DNA of 31,817 nucleotides from Chitinophagaceae bacterium (GTDB taxonomy: Bacteria > Bacteroidota > Bacteroidia > Chitinophagales > Chitinophagaceae), in NCBI GenBank assembly GCA_003526435.1, contig DPWF01000069.1:1-31817 (forward strand). The letters run 5' to 3'. The position numbers and the translations under genes were made by a program. The notes beneath the pieces are model-generated. The model was not told the origin of the DNA and searched no databases. It saw nothing but the letters and a program-made list of their open reading frames with translations. Within the stretch, counting starts at the first letter, position 1. Each line of letters begins with the position of its first letter. Shown piece by piece: positions 24,091 through 31,817 of the stretch.

Positions 24091-24128
24091 AGAAAGGGAG
24101 ATCACCGCAAACGGAGATCTCCCTTTCT
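24091..24128 (-). terminator. Terminator of the S41 peptidase gene
   Basis: Arms 24091-24103 and 24116-24128 form a perfect 13-bp stem with a 12-base loop, about 20 bases after the peptidase stop. On the minus strand the stem is followed by GTTTTC, a short T-run. Confidence 0.7.
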
Positions 24129-24129
24129 T

Positions 24130-24147
24130 ATTACTTATTCCTCTGTT
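24130..24147 (-). repeat. Copy 4 (degenerate) of the gene-oriented 3'-end repeat
   Basis: ATTaCTTATTcCTCTGTT matches the 5' part of the 28-bp repeat apart from two bases. It ends two bases before the stop codon of the peptidase gene and has the same orientation relative to the gene end as the other three copies. Confidence 0.45.
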
Positions 24148-24149
24148 TC

Positions 24150-27100
24150 TTATTTATTAATCTCCTTCATCAACTCATTCACCGCCGCTTCCAACTGCTG
24201 GTCTCTTCCTTTAATTACGATATCATATTCATTCATGAGTTTGATATCGGGCTCGGTCTGGTAATTTTCCAGGTACTGGCTTTTCAGTCCTTTTACACCC
24301 AGTGGCGGAACGCCCCAGCGGATGCTGTTGTCCTGTAAAGATTCCCAGCCTGCAAAAGTACAGGTACCTGGTACGGGCATACCTACCAGTTTACCAATAC
24401 CCAGCTCTTTGTAGGCATAAGCATAACAATGTCCGTCGCTGTAGTTGGCTTCATTGGCAATGGAGATGCTGGGTTTGGTCCAGCGGAAATTGGGTTCAAA
24501 ACCACTGCTTCTGGTATCGGTCGTATAGTCCATGAATTTTTTACCACTCAGGAACATGGCCAGATCGGCCACCAGATCGCCACCACCATTAAAGCGGGTA
24601 TCTACCACAATACCTTTTCTGTTTACATATTTACCCATAATTTCTTCATAGGTAGTTCTGTACGCACCATCATTCATACCGGGTATATGTACATAACCCA
24701 GTTGACCATTACTCAAACGATCTACTTCATCCTGGTTTCTTTTGATCCATCTTTTGTACAGCAATCCGTTTTCTTCACCGGTTGAAACAGGTTTTACAAT
24801 AACCTCACGCTTGCTGGTGCCATCGGCAATCAGCAGTAATGTGTTTTTACCTGCTTTCCTGTTAAGGTATTGTGGAAGATCAGTATCAGCAGCGATGGTT
24901 TCACCATCAATCGCTTCAATAATCATTCCTGCTTTGATATTGAGTCCGGCTTTATCGAGCGGACCATCTTTTATTACTTCTTCAATTTTATAACCAACAC
25001 CTTTATAATTCTGGTCGTAGAATGCACCCAATGCAGCAGTAGCATCGCCACTGGGATTGAATGAACCATATGATGAGCCACTATGACTCACATTCAATTC
25101 GCCCAATAATTCACTCAGCATTTCAGAGAACTCGAAGTTGTTGCCAATATGTGCGAGGTGACGCTCATAATCGGGTTTATAACTATCCCAGTTAATACCA
25201 TGCATGGTTTTGGTATAGAATGTTTCTTTGGTTCTGCGCCATACATGTTCAAACATAAACTGGCGCTCGGCTGCTACATCCAAAGTCATTTCACCACCAA
25301 TGCTCACCATTTCTCTTCTGCCACTGTTGGGATCAATTTTTGAAATACTTCCTCCGGCAGAAAGGAATATGTTTTTCTGATCTTTATCCCATACCATGCT
25401 ACCCCCGGCTGCATTTAAAGGAAGCAGCATTTTGGTTTCGCGGGTACGCAGGTTGGTAGTCCAGAGATTGGTACCTCTTTCAAAACGGGTGAGGTAATAC
25501 AGGTTCTCTCCATCTTTACTTACGAGCGCATCACTCATTTGAGATGAGTGTATAGTGAGTTTGGATTTACGTGTAGTCAATCCATCCCAATCAAATACCA
25601 CGCTGTCTTTTTTAGCTGTTGGCTTTTTACTGGAATCGGCTTTTGCCTTATTGTCTTCTATTTCTTTGGCCAGTGCCGCATCTTCTTTGCTCAGTTTAAA
25701 TTTATCAAATGCTTCCTGTGTAAAGAACATGGCATACACATCAGACTGTGCACCGCCACTTTGTGCTACAGATTTCAGACCATCGCGGTTGGTGAACCAC
25801 ATCATGGCTTTGCCACCCATGATCCATTTGGCACGGCTGTCGTTGAAGCCGCTTTCAGTAAGGTTGATGACTTTGCCTTTTCCATCTGCAGAAACCAGCC
25901 CTACTTCACCGGGAGATATGCCTGGTACGGCATAATCAAAAAGGAACCATTTACCATCGGGGCTCCATTCAAAATACTGGTCATTGTCACCCATCGAGAA
26001 TATTTCCTTATCAGTAAGAATGGTGCGCGATTGTTTGCTGGCAATATTGTACACTTTCAGTGTCATCCTGTTTTCTACATACGCAATTTCTTTTCCGTCT
26101 GGAGAATAAGAAGGTTGGTAGTTTTCATTGCTGTTGCTGATCACTGCTGTTTCATTCAATACTGTTGAGGCATAGAAATAAGGCTCTTCTGCTCTCTGTT
26201 TTTTTGTTTCAAATATTTTCCAGCTATTGCCTCTTTCAGAAGTATAAAGCAATGTTTTTCCATCGGGTGAAAAACTTACCAGTCTTTCCTGTTCGGGCGT
26301 ATTGGTAATACGTTTGGTGACACCACCATCTACACTGCTTACAAATACTTCACCGCGAAAAATGTATGCTACTTCTTTTCCATTTGGAGAAACGGCCATA
26401 TCTCTTACACCACCACTTACCGGAACAATTCTTGAGTTGTTGGTACGTGCATCGGCTACAATACTCACATTCACTTTCTGTGGTCGGCCATTACCTTTCA
26501 TGGTATAGAGTTCACCATCGTAACCAAAACAAAGTGTGCCGTCGTTGGCCAGGCTTAAGAAACGTACCGGATGTTTTTTGAAACTGGTAAGCTGCTGCGA
26601 TTTACCACCTTCAACCGCCATTTTATGTACGTTGAAGGAACCACTTTCTTCGCTTAAATAATAAAAAGCCTTATCAGCATCTGTGAAAACCGGGTTACGG
26701 TCTTCTCCGTTAAAGCTGGTAATTTTTTTATGTGTTTTAGCATTGTTATCATAGATCCAGATATCTCTGGCAATAGATGATGTATGGTGTTTACGCCACT
26801 GGTTCTCACCACCTTTTTTATCCTGGTACAACATGTATTGACCATTATTGCTAAAGCTTACCCATTCGGCAGGGGTCGACAATACCTGCTCTACACGTCC
26901 GCCATTCAGACCCGCTTTATACAATTCGGGTTGTGAGCCGGTAGGAAATGTGCGGTTGCTGGCCATATCCATACGGGTAGAACCAAATATCACCGACTTA
27001 TTATCTGTTGTAAAACTGTAAGGGTATTCAGGTGCCGAGTGCCAGGTAATTCTTTTGGCTTCACCGCCTTCGGCGGGAATAACGAGCACATCAAAATCGC

Positions 27101-27356
27101 CAAAGCGATCGCTGGCAAAAGCAATCTGTTTGCCGTCTTTGCTCCAGATGGGCATCAGGTCATTGGCCTCATGAAACGTAAGAGGGGTGGCCGCTCCACC
27201 TGAGCTGGGTACTTTATAGATATCACCCTTATAGGTGAAAGCAATGGTTTTACCATCGGGGGAGATGGCCGAATAACGCATCCAGTTCGGATCGCTTTGC
27301 GCATTGAGCTGCACATAGGCAGCCAATGATAGCAGTGCAAGTGATAGTTTTCTCAT
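24150..27356 (-). CDS. Tricorn-like S41-family peptidase
   Basis: The 1068-residue exported protein (signal peptide 1-19, ending LNAQ) resembles the tricorn core protease. Residues about 20-380 and 390-690 form two beta-propellers with PD40/TolB-like repeats (YSAISPDGKTIAFTYKGDIY, VSFSPDGKTLLYTSERG). A tricorn C1-like helical domain follows at about 700-765, a PDZ domain at about 770-860 (GVGYKIEEV, DKAGLNIKAGMIIEAIDGE) and the S41 catalytic domain to the end. The catalytic set appears complete: His758 (NVSHSG), Ser973 and Asp974 (NYSDGH) and Glu1030 (YLENYQ), matching tricorn His746, Ser965, Asp966 and Glu1023 in order and spacing. It probably degrades peptides in the periplasm or at the surface. 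It is monocistronic with its own terminator. Confidence 0.95.
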   Translation of the reverse strand: MRKLSLALLSLAAYVQLNAQSDPNWMRYSAISPDGKTIAFTYKGDIYKVPSSGGAATPLTFHEANDLMPIWSKDGKQIAFASDRFGDFDVLVIPAEGGEAKRITWHSAPEYPYSFTTDNKSVIFGSTRMDMASNRTFPTGSQPELYKAGLNGGRVEQVLSTPAEWVSFSNNGQYMLYQDKKGGENQWRKHHTSSIARDIWIYDNNAKTHKKITSFNGEDRNPVFTDADKAFYYLSEESGSFNVHKMAVEGGKSQQLTSFKKHPVRFLSLANDGTLCFGYDGELYTMKGNGRPQKVNVSIVADARTNNSRIVPVSGGVRDMAVSPNGKEVAYIFRGEVFVSSVDGGVTKRITNTPEQERLVSFSPDGKTLLYTSERGNSWKIFETKKQRAEEPYFYASTVLNETAVISNSNENYQPSYSPDGKEIAYVENRMTLKVYNIASKQSRTILTDKEIFSMGDNDQYFEWSPDGKWFLFDYAVPGISPGEVGLVSADGKGKVINLTESGFNDSRAKWIMGGKAMMWFTNRDGLKSVAQSGGAQSDVYAMFFTQEAFDKFKLSKEDAALAKEIEDNKAKADSSKKPTAKKDSVVFDWDGLTTRKSKLTIHSSQMSDALVSKDGENLYYLTRFERGTNLWTTNLRTRETKMLLPLNAAGGSMVWDKDQKNIFLSAGGSISKIDPNSGRREMVSIGGEMTLDVAAERQFMFEHVWRRTKETFYTKTMHGINWDSYKPDYERHLAHIGNNFEFSEMLSELLGELNVSHSGSSYGSFNPSGDATAALGAFYDQNYKGVGYKIEEVIKDGPLDKAGLNIKAGMIIEAIDGETIAADTDLPQYLNRKAGKNTLLLIADGTSKREVIVKPVSTGEENGLLYKRWIKRNQDEVDRLSNGQLGYVHIPGMNDGAYRTTYEEIMGKYVNRKGIVVDTRFNGGGDLVADLAMFLSGKKFMDYTTDTRSSGFEPNFRWTKPSISIANEANYSDGHCYAYAYKELGIGKLVGMPVPGTCTFAGWESLQDNSIRWGVPPLGVKGLKSQYLENYQTEPDIKLMNEYDIVIKGRDQQLEAAVNELMKEINK

Positions 27357-27528
27357 AACAGTATTTAATGAAGCGGTAATTTAAGAAAGAACAGGCAAGA
27401 TTTTTAAGGAGTTTGATGAATGAATGAATGAATCGGTCAATCAGGAATTTGTTTATCTTGTTTCAGGGGAGCAGGGAGCTTCTGTTCTTTTGTAGTTTCC
27501 CCCCATCACTAAAAGCCCTCGGTGTACA

Positions 27529-27545
27529 CTGTGGTTAAACCACAG
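27529..27545. promoter_or_regulatory. 17-bp palindrome upstream of the aminotransferase gene
   Basis: CTGTGGTT-A-AACCACAG is a perfect inverted repeat ending 26 bases before the ATG at 27572. The position suits an operator or a leader hairpin. No matching site was seen elsewhere in the window. Confidence 0.4.
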
Positions 27546-27571
27546 CCTTGCACGGAGCATTAAAACACAAC

Positions 27572-28387
27572 ATGATCGGTTTTGTAAACGGAACATTTAT
27601 TGAACTGCAAAAGGCAGTTATTCCTGTGAGCGATTTAGGTCTACAGCGGGGTTATGGCGTATTTGATTTTTTAAGGGTGAAAGAAACGCTTCCTCTTTTT
27701 CTGGATGCGCATATGGATCGGCTGTATCGTTCACTTGATTTGATGCATTTATCACTAAGCTATTCAAAAGAACAGTTAACCAATATTGTAAATGAATTAA
27801 TCCATCAAAACAAACCGGAGCATTCGGGTATCCGTATCACAGTTACAGGTGGTGCTTCACCCGATGGTTACACACCGGTTAAACCCCATATCATCATTGT
27901 TCAGCAACCAATAGCTGCACCACCCGATACATTACCAACAGGCGCATACAAATTAGTAACCCATGCCTATCGCCGTCAGATGCCGGAAGTAAAAACAACT
28001 GATTACCTCATGGCCATCTGGTTACAACCCTGGATAAAAGAACAGGGCGCAAATGATGTACTGTATCAATGGGAGGGAAATATCAGCGAATGTCCGCGCG
28101 CCAATTTTTTTATCGTTACACAAAATAATACACTTGTTACACCTGGTGCCGGTATGCTTAAAGGTGTTACCAGGGCCAATATTTTATCAGTGGCCAAAGA
28201 CCTGCTGGCAGTGGAAGAGCGGGCTGTTACACTTGAAGATCTCCATACCGCCAAAGAAGCATTTATATCCAGTTCCACCAAACGTATTATTCCGGTTACC
28301 GCAATAGATGATCTGGTATTGGGTGATTATACAAAAGATAGTGTAGCTGCTGCTTTGTTTGACAGGTTGCGGAAGCTGGAAGGGTGA
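27572..28387 (+). CDS. Class IV PLP-dependent aminotransferase
   Basis: The 271-residue protein has the fold-type IV pattern of branched-chain aminotransferases, D-amino acid aminotransferases and aminodeoxychorismate lyases. ATG 27572 starts MIGFVNGTFIEL, the normal N-terminus. The frame is open from TTG at 27548. Lys141 (EVKTTDYL) should bind PLP. The rest follows the family: YQWEGNISECPRANFFIV, then TPGAGMLKGVTRANILSVAKDL with the phosphate-binding loop, and FISSSTKRIIPV. At about 270 residues it is nearer to DAAT/ADCL-type proteins than to full-length IlvE. It stands alone between repeat-rich gaps. Confidence 0.9.
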   Translation: MIGFVNGTFIELQKAVIPVSDLGLQRGYGVFDFLRVKETLPLFLDAHMDRLYRSLDLMHLSLSYSKEQLTNIVNELIHQNKPEHSGIRITVTGGASPDGYTPVKPHIIIVQQPIAAPPDTLPTGAYKLVTHAYRRQMPEVKTTDYLMAIWLQPWIKEQGANDVLYQWEGNISECPRANFFIVTQNNTLVTPGAGMLKGVTRANILSVAKDLLAVEERAVTLEDLHTAKEAFISSSTKRIIPVTAIDDLVLGDYTKDSVAAALFDRLRKLEG

Positions 28388-28392
28388 GGGAA

Positions 28393-28524
28393 GTCGGAAA
28401 GTCCCAACGTCGGGAGGAGGAGGTTTTGTGAAAGAAATTCATTAAAGTTCGTAGTAAAAACACTGTATCAGAGAAAATGATTATTTATTGAAAGCCTTCT
28501 TCCGAACGTCGGACTTTCGGTCTT
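28393..28524. repeat. Imperfect inverted repeat between aminotransferase and sensor kinase
   Basis: The segment at 28393-28414 (GTCGGAAAGTCC then AACGTCGGG) reappears inverted at 28503-28524 with a few mismatches. Both arms have a rough 8-bp internal period. About 90 bp lie between. This could be a small non-coding mobile repeat or a structured 3' end. Confidence 0.5.
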
Positions 28525-28582
28525 TCCGTCTCTACCTCCCTGCTCACATGAATATGCTGTTTTTTTTGCCCCTCTCTATCAG

Positions 28583-28590
28583 TAGATTTG
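28583..28590 (+). promoter_or_regulatory. -7 element directly before the sensor-kinase GTG start
   Basis: TAGATTTG fits the Bacteroidota -7 consensus TAnnTTTG at every fixed position. It ends five bases before the GTG start at 28595, so the transcript would begin at or within a base or two of the start codon. A -33 TTTG at the normal distance is not obvious. Confidence 0.5.
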
Positions 28591-28594
28591 TACC

Positions 28595-31500
28595 GTGCGG
28601 CTTCGTTTATACAGTTTTTTTATTCTTTCCCTATTCTGTGCGACCCTCTCTTCCGCACAGGAGACTTATACATTTACCCATCTCAATACTGATGACGGAC
28701 TTGCCAGCAATGATGTTCGTACCCTTTACCAGGATGCCAAAGGTTTTATCTGGATAGGCAGTGCCAATGGTTTACAACGTTTCGATGGTACCAAGTTCAT
28801 CGTGTTTTCCATGGGTAATAAAAAAGGCAGTGACCCCTTACCCATTTCCCTGCTTGAATATATTGTTCCGGGAAAAAATGGAACGCTCTGGTTATATTTC
28901 CCCGAATTACGTGAAGTGGGCATTTTCGATCCGGCAAAGTTCAGCTATAAAAAAGTAGCCATCAAACCCCCTACTCCTTTTCCTGGTCGCATCAATGCCA
29001 GATTATGGAACGATAGTAAAGGCAATATCTACCTCAGCATACAGCCCATCGGCATTTTAAAGTTTGATGAGAAAGAAAATGCGTTTACCGCTTCCACTCC
29101 TTTTCGAATCCCCAAGAACTGGGGCTTTGGTATTGCATCGGCAGAAGACAAAAAAAATGGTTTGCTCTGGCTCTCCTGTTCCGATAATGGTTTGGCTGCC
29201 TATGATGAAAAAACAGGAGAAACCTATACCCGTTTATACAACCCTAAAAAACTGGCACTGCTCAATAACTGGCGCGTTCAGGAAGGGCTGAGTAATATTT
29301 ATATCGACAGGCAACAACGTTACTGGTTATATAACTGGCCCGTATGGGGTGGTGGTGGACAGGTTTTGCATTGTCTCGACTCAACAGGTTCGCGTTACCT
29401 GCATGATACTACCGGACTTACTTTGAACAATGGCAAGTACCGCGAGTATCGGAATATGATCGACCTGCCGCAAAGTGGTATTTGGGTATTCGGGTTGAAT
29501 ACTTTGTTTAGTTATAACAGAAAATCGAACCGTTATAATTATTATAAAAACGATCCGCTCAGCAGTATTGACATTCATTATGAAATTGCCCACCAGGTAA
29601 TTGAGGACCGCGAAGGGGGTGTTTGGGTAGCAACAAATGAAGGTATTTATTTTACTTCTCCCGGTAAAGATGGCAATGGTGTTCAGAATATGATTTTTTC
29701 TGAAGCCAAAAAAAGCAGGGAATTTACTGATATTATTGAACTCAGTAACGGCGACTACTGGCTCACTAACTGGGGTGAGGGTGTTCTTACCATGGATAAA
29801 TATTTCCGACCCAAGAAGTACAATATTTTCAAAAACTTTCCTTCCAACTGGAACATTGCACAAAGACTCGGTACAAACCTTACCTGGTGCATGCATGAAG
29901 AGAAAGCTACCCGCGATGTATGGATTGGTTCCAATGGAGGTCTTATTACGCGTTTTAATCCAGCTACCAATAAAACACAATTTTACAATCCACCCGAATT
30001 TCAGAATGCAACGGTGCGTTATATCACGGAAGACAAAAAGGGGCGTATCTGGTTCTGTACACAAAGAGGAAGGGTGATTCGTTTTGAAAACAATAAGTTT
30101 ACGCTGATCAAAGATTTTGGCGCCGCAGTGATACCTAAAATTTTCTTTGATAAGGATGAATGGATATGGGTAGGTGTTCAGGGTACCGGATTGTTTGCAC
30201 TGGAAGCAGAAAATGGTCGCATCATACAGCAATATGTAAAAGGAAATGCAGATAACAGCCTGTTTAATGCCATGGGCAGCGACATTGACCAGTTAAACGA
30301 CAGTATTATCGCTTATGGTGCCGGAGCATTAAACCTCGTAAATAAAAAAACAGGTAAGGTTCGCATTATTGATTATGCACAAGGACTTCCTTCTAATTCC
30401 GTTCAACGTTTACGTATTGACAGGGTTGGTTATTTATGGATCGTAACCAATAATGGTCTTTGCAGGTATAATCCCTTTAACGATAATATCACCCCCTACA
30501 ACAAAAGAGATGGTGTGGTACTGGGTGAAAAAACAGTAGCGGCAGATTATCTGTGCAGCGAAGGTTTTGTAATGTTTGCAGGTAGCAATACCCTCATGTT
30601 CTTTCAGCCCGAAGTATTTGCCAGCAACCAGCAGCCGCCTGATGTAAGTATTACCGATTTCAAACTCAATAACGAATTCCTTCCGATTGACTCACTCACG
30701 GCACAACCGGAACTATTGGTAAACCATGATCAGAATTCTTTCAGTATCTATTTCTCTTCGCTGAGTTATGTTAATCGTGACAAGCTGATTTATTATTATA
30801 AAATGGATGGTATTGATGATCAGTGGATACGTGCCGATCGTCAGAAACTGGTTAACTTCTCTCTGCTTCCACCGGGTCATTATACCTTCCAGGTGTATTG
30901 TGAAAATATTGATGGTGTTCGTTCAAAAAATATCACCAGCTTTTCCATTTATATCAGACCTCCTTTCTGGAGAAGATGGTGGTTTATTAGTTTAGTGGTA
31001 CTGGCTTTTGGCGGATTGCTTTATTTCATCCACCGTTTACGCATCAACCGGATATTAGCCGTAGAAAATTTAAGAAACAGGGTAGCGCGTGATCTGCATG
31101 ATGATATGGGCTCCACACTCAGCACCATCAATATCCTGAGTACGATGGCCAAAAGCAAGCTCAATACCGATAATGTAAGAGCCAGCGAATACCTTGGTAA
31201 GATCAGTGATAACAGCCAGCGCATGATGGAAGCCATGGATGATATTGTATGGAGCATCAAACCCATGAACGATTCCATGCAGAAAATTACGGCACGCATG
31301 CGCGAAATTGCTACCAGTGTACTGGAGGCAAAAGATATTGACCTGCAGTTCCGTACCGATGAATCTATTGAAGAAGTAAAACTGGATATGGAAGCACGAC
31401 GCGATTTCTTTCTGTTATTCAAAGAAGCCATTAATAATATTGCCAAATATTCAAGAGCTACCGAAGCATCTGTTCACCTCACTGTTCACCACAAACGGTT

Positions 31501-31666
31501 ATTGATGATTATTAAAGACAATGGTATTGGATTTGATATTGATAAAGCCGATGGCAATGGACTGGGTAATATGTATAAACGTGCTGCATCCTTAAAAGGC
31601 CGGATGCAGATACAATCGAAACCAGGTGAAGGCACGCAGATTACACTGAATATTCCGGTACAATAA
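28595..31666 (+). CDS. Reg_prop / Y_Y_Y sensor histidine kinase (HisKA_3)
   Basis: The 1023-residue protein is a membrane sensor kinase. GTG 28595 is the only sensible start: an in-frame TAG lies 12 bases upstream and the signal peptide (LYSFFILSLFCATLSSAQ) begins here. Residues about 25-700 form a large periplasmic beta-propeller with Reg_prop repeats (GLASNDVRTLYQDAKGFIWI, GNGVW-type turns), followed by a Y_Y_Y domain at about 715-790 and one membrane helix at about 790-812. The cytoplasmic part has a HisKA_3 motif (RDLHDDMGSTL, His835) and a HATPase_c domain (LLFKEAINNIAKYS, DNGIGFDI, GLGNMYKRA). It has no receiver or DNA-binding domain, so a NarL-type regulator should be encoded elsewhere, possibly just beyond the right edge. 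The ligand is unknown; in Bacteroidota such sensors often read polysaccharide breakdown products. Confidence 0.93.
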   Translation: MRLRLYSFFILSLFCATLSSAQETYTFTHLNTDDGLASNDVRTLYQDAKGFIWIGSANGLQRFDGTKFIVFSMGNKKGSDPLPISLLEYIVPGKNGTLWLYFPELREVGIFDPAKFSYKKVAIKPPTPFPGRINARLWNDSKGNIYLSIQPIGILKFDEKENAFTASTPFRIPKNWGFGIASAEDKKNGLLWLSCSDNGLAAYDEKTGETYTRLYNPKKLALLNNWRVQEGLSNIYIDRQQRYWLYNWPVWGGGGQVLHCLDSTGSRYLHDTTGLTLNNGKYREYRNMIDLPQSGIWVFGLNTLFSYNRKSNRYNYYKNDPLSSIDIHYEIAHQVIEDREGGVWVATNEGIYFTSPGKDGNGVQNMIFSEAKKSREFTDIIELSNGDYWLTNWGEGVLTMDKYFRPKKYNIFKNFPSNWNIAQRLGTNLTWCMHEEKATRDVWIGSNGGLITRFNPATNKTQFYNPPEFQNATVRYITEDKKGRIWFCTQRGRVIRFENNKFTLIKDFGAAVIPKIFFDKDEWIWVGVQGTGLFALEAENGRIIQQYVKGNADNSLFNAMGSDIDQLNDSIIAYGAGALNLVNKKTGKVRIIDYAQGLPSNSVQRLRIDRVGYLWIVTNNGLCRYNPFNDNITPYNKRDGVVLGEKTVAADYLCSEGFVMFAGSNTLMFFQPEVFASNQQPPDVSITDFKLNNEFLPIDSLTAQPELLVNHDQNSFSIYFSSLSYVNRDKLIYYYKMDGIDDQWIRADRQKLVNFSLLPPGHYTFQVYCENIDGVRSKNITSFSIYIRPPFWRRWWFISLVVLAFGGLLYFIHRLRINRILAVENLRNRVARDLHDDMGSTLSTINILSTMAKSKLNTDNVRASEYLGKISDNSQRMMEAMDDIVWSIKPMNDSMQKITARMREIATSVLEAKDIDLQFRTDESIEEVKLDMEARRDFFLLFKEAINNIAKYSRATEASVHLTVHHKRLLMIIKDNGIGFDIDKADGNGLGNMYKRAASLKGRMQIQSKPGEGTQITLNIPVQ

Positions 31667-31680
31667 CTCACTATCTTATC

Positions 31681-31712
31681 TCCCAGACCTGGATTTAAAT
31701 CCCGGGCTGGGA
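31681..31712. terminator. Hairpin 14 bases after the sensor-kinase gene
   Basis: The 16-bp arms (31681-31696 and 31697-31712) pair at 14 of 16 positions with essentially no loop. The core GGATTTAAATCC resembles GGACTTAAGTCC in the perfect palindrome at 16521-16560, which also lies just after a gene. It may terminate the kinase transcript or be a repeated palindrome. Confidence 0.5.
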
Positions 31713-31764
31713 TGGACACACAAATTACATTCACCATCACCGCTCAATAAACCTCTCTGTATAA

Positions 31765-31817
31765 CCTCCGTCCTTCTTTCTCTGCGGTTCCTCACCGCAG
31801 AGAAAGAAGGACGGAGG
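31765..31817. repeat. Perfect 23-bp inverted repeat at the right edge
   Basis: Arms 31765-31787 and 31795-31817 are perfectly complementary around a 7-base loop. The stem may continue beyond the window. It lies 98 bases after the kinase stop. The arms are purine-rich/pyrimidine-rich and unlike the other palindromes here. It could be a bidirectional terminator or a REP-like element. Confidence 0.85.

Larger units (their letters stand above)
23826..24149. other. 324-bp gap with one doubtful small ORF and a terminator
   Basis: This gap separates the plus-strand lipoprotein gene from the minus-strand peptidase gene. It holds a doubtful minus-strand ORF (23885-24073), the peptidase terminator (24091-24128) and a degenerate 3'-end repeat (24130-24147). 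Nothing else is visible. Confidence 0.6.

Noticed and set aside
25548..26168. Plus-strand open frame of 206 residues inside the peptidase gene
   Set aside because: Composition rich in Phe, Cys and His typical of an antisense shadow; the peptidase domains on the other strand are continuous.
27415..27433. TGAA tetranucleotide run upstream of the peptidase and aminotransferase genes
   Set aside because: Only about four units in a non-coding gap, with no clear position relative to a promoter.
29381..30232. Minus-strand open frame of 283 residues inside the sensor kinase gene
   Set aside because: It is antisense to Reg_prop repeats and shows no motif, signal or promoter.
1..31817. CRISPR arrays, tRNA or rRNA genes, prophage or integrase
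   Set aside because: No regularly spaced direct repeats with unique spacers, no cloverleaf-like sequences and no transposase, integrase or phage genes were seen.

Overview
The window looks like chromosomal DNA from a Bacteroidota bacterium, most likely of the Chitinophagaceae type. The evidence is a type IX secretion (T9SS) C-terminal signal on a giant surface protein, exported proteins whose signal peptides end in AQ, a Reg_prop/Y_Y_Y sensor kinase, a tricorn-like S41 peptidase, an almost complete lack of Shine-Dalgarno sites, and several promoter boxes that fit the Bacteroidota -7 element TAnnTTTG. No tRNA, rRNA, transposase, integrase or CRISPR array was seen.

Left part (1-13921, minus strand). 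A two-gene signalling unit (LytTR response regulator, then TPR/HisKA_2 histidine kinase) lies directly upstream of a two-gene export unit: a 149-residue secreted protein, then a 3148-residue T9SS-sorted mosaic adhesin. The adhesin has an ALK/LTK-like glycine-rich domain, LamG, Ig/PKD-like, HYR and discoidin-like domains, a predicted beta-helix carrying a Cys/His-rich loop, and the T9SS signal. A 13-bp direct repeat with a 20-bp period, the geometry used by LytTR regulators, sits between kinase and export unit. I propose that the four genes form one sensory/adhesion locus. A frame-breaking heptamer array lies just before the T9SS signal. Next come an unrecognised exported helical protein and a MORN_2/TonB_C exported protein.

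Middle part (15120-24073). A divergent CPBP-like membrane protein and a GNAT acetyltransferase form a pair. They are followed by a Tat-exported sugar isomerase-like TIM barrel, a penicillin-acylase-type Ntn hydrolase, a DUF1801 protein with a small secreted protein, two tandem SRPBCC (AHSA1-like) proteins divergent from a DJ-1/AraC regulator, a free-standing RNA-polymerase-alpha-CTD-like helix-hairpin-helix protein, and a lipoprotein.

Right part (24150-31817). A tricorn-like S41 peptidase with its catalytic residues intact, a class IV PLP aminotransferase, and a Reg_prop sensor histidine kinase whose GTG start sits immediately behind a -7 box.

The gaps between genes are rich in short structured repeats: perfect palindromes at 16521-16560 and 31765-31817, a 21-bp-armed hairpin at 13168-13215, a gene-oriented 3'-end repeat in four places, and heptamer arrays of the form GCTnnnA in three places, one of them inside the adhesin gene.
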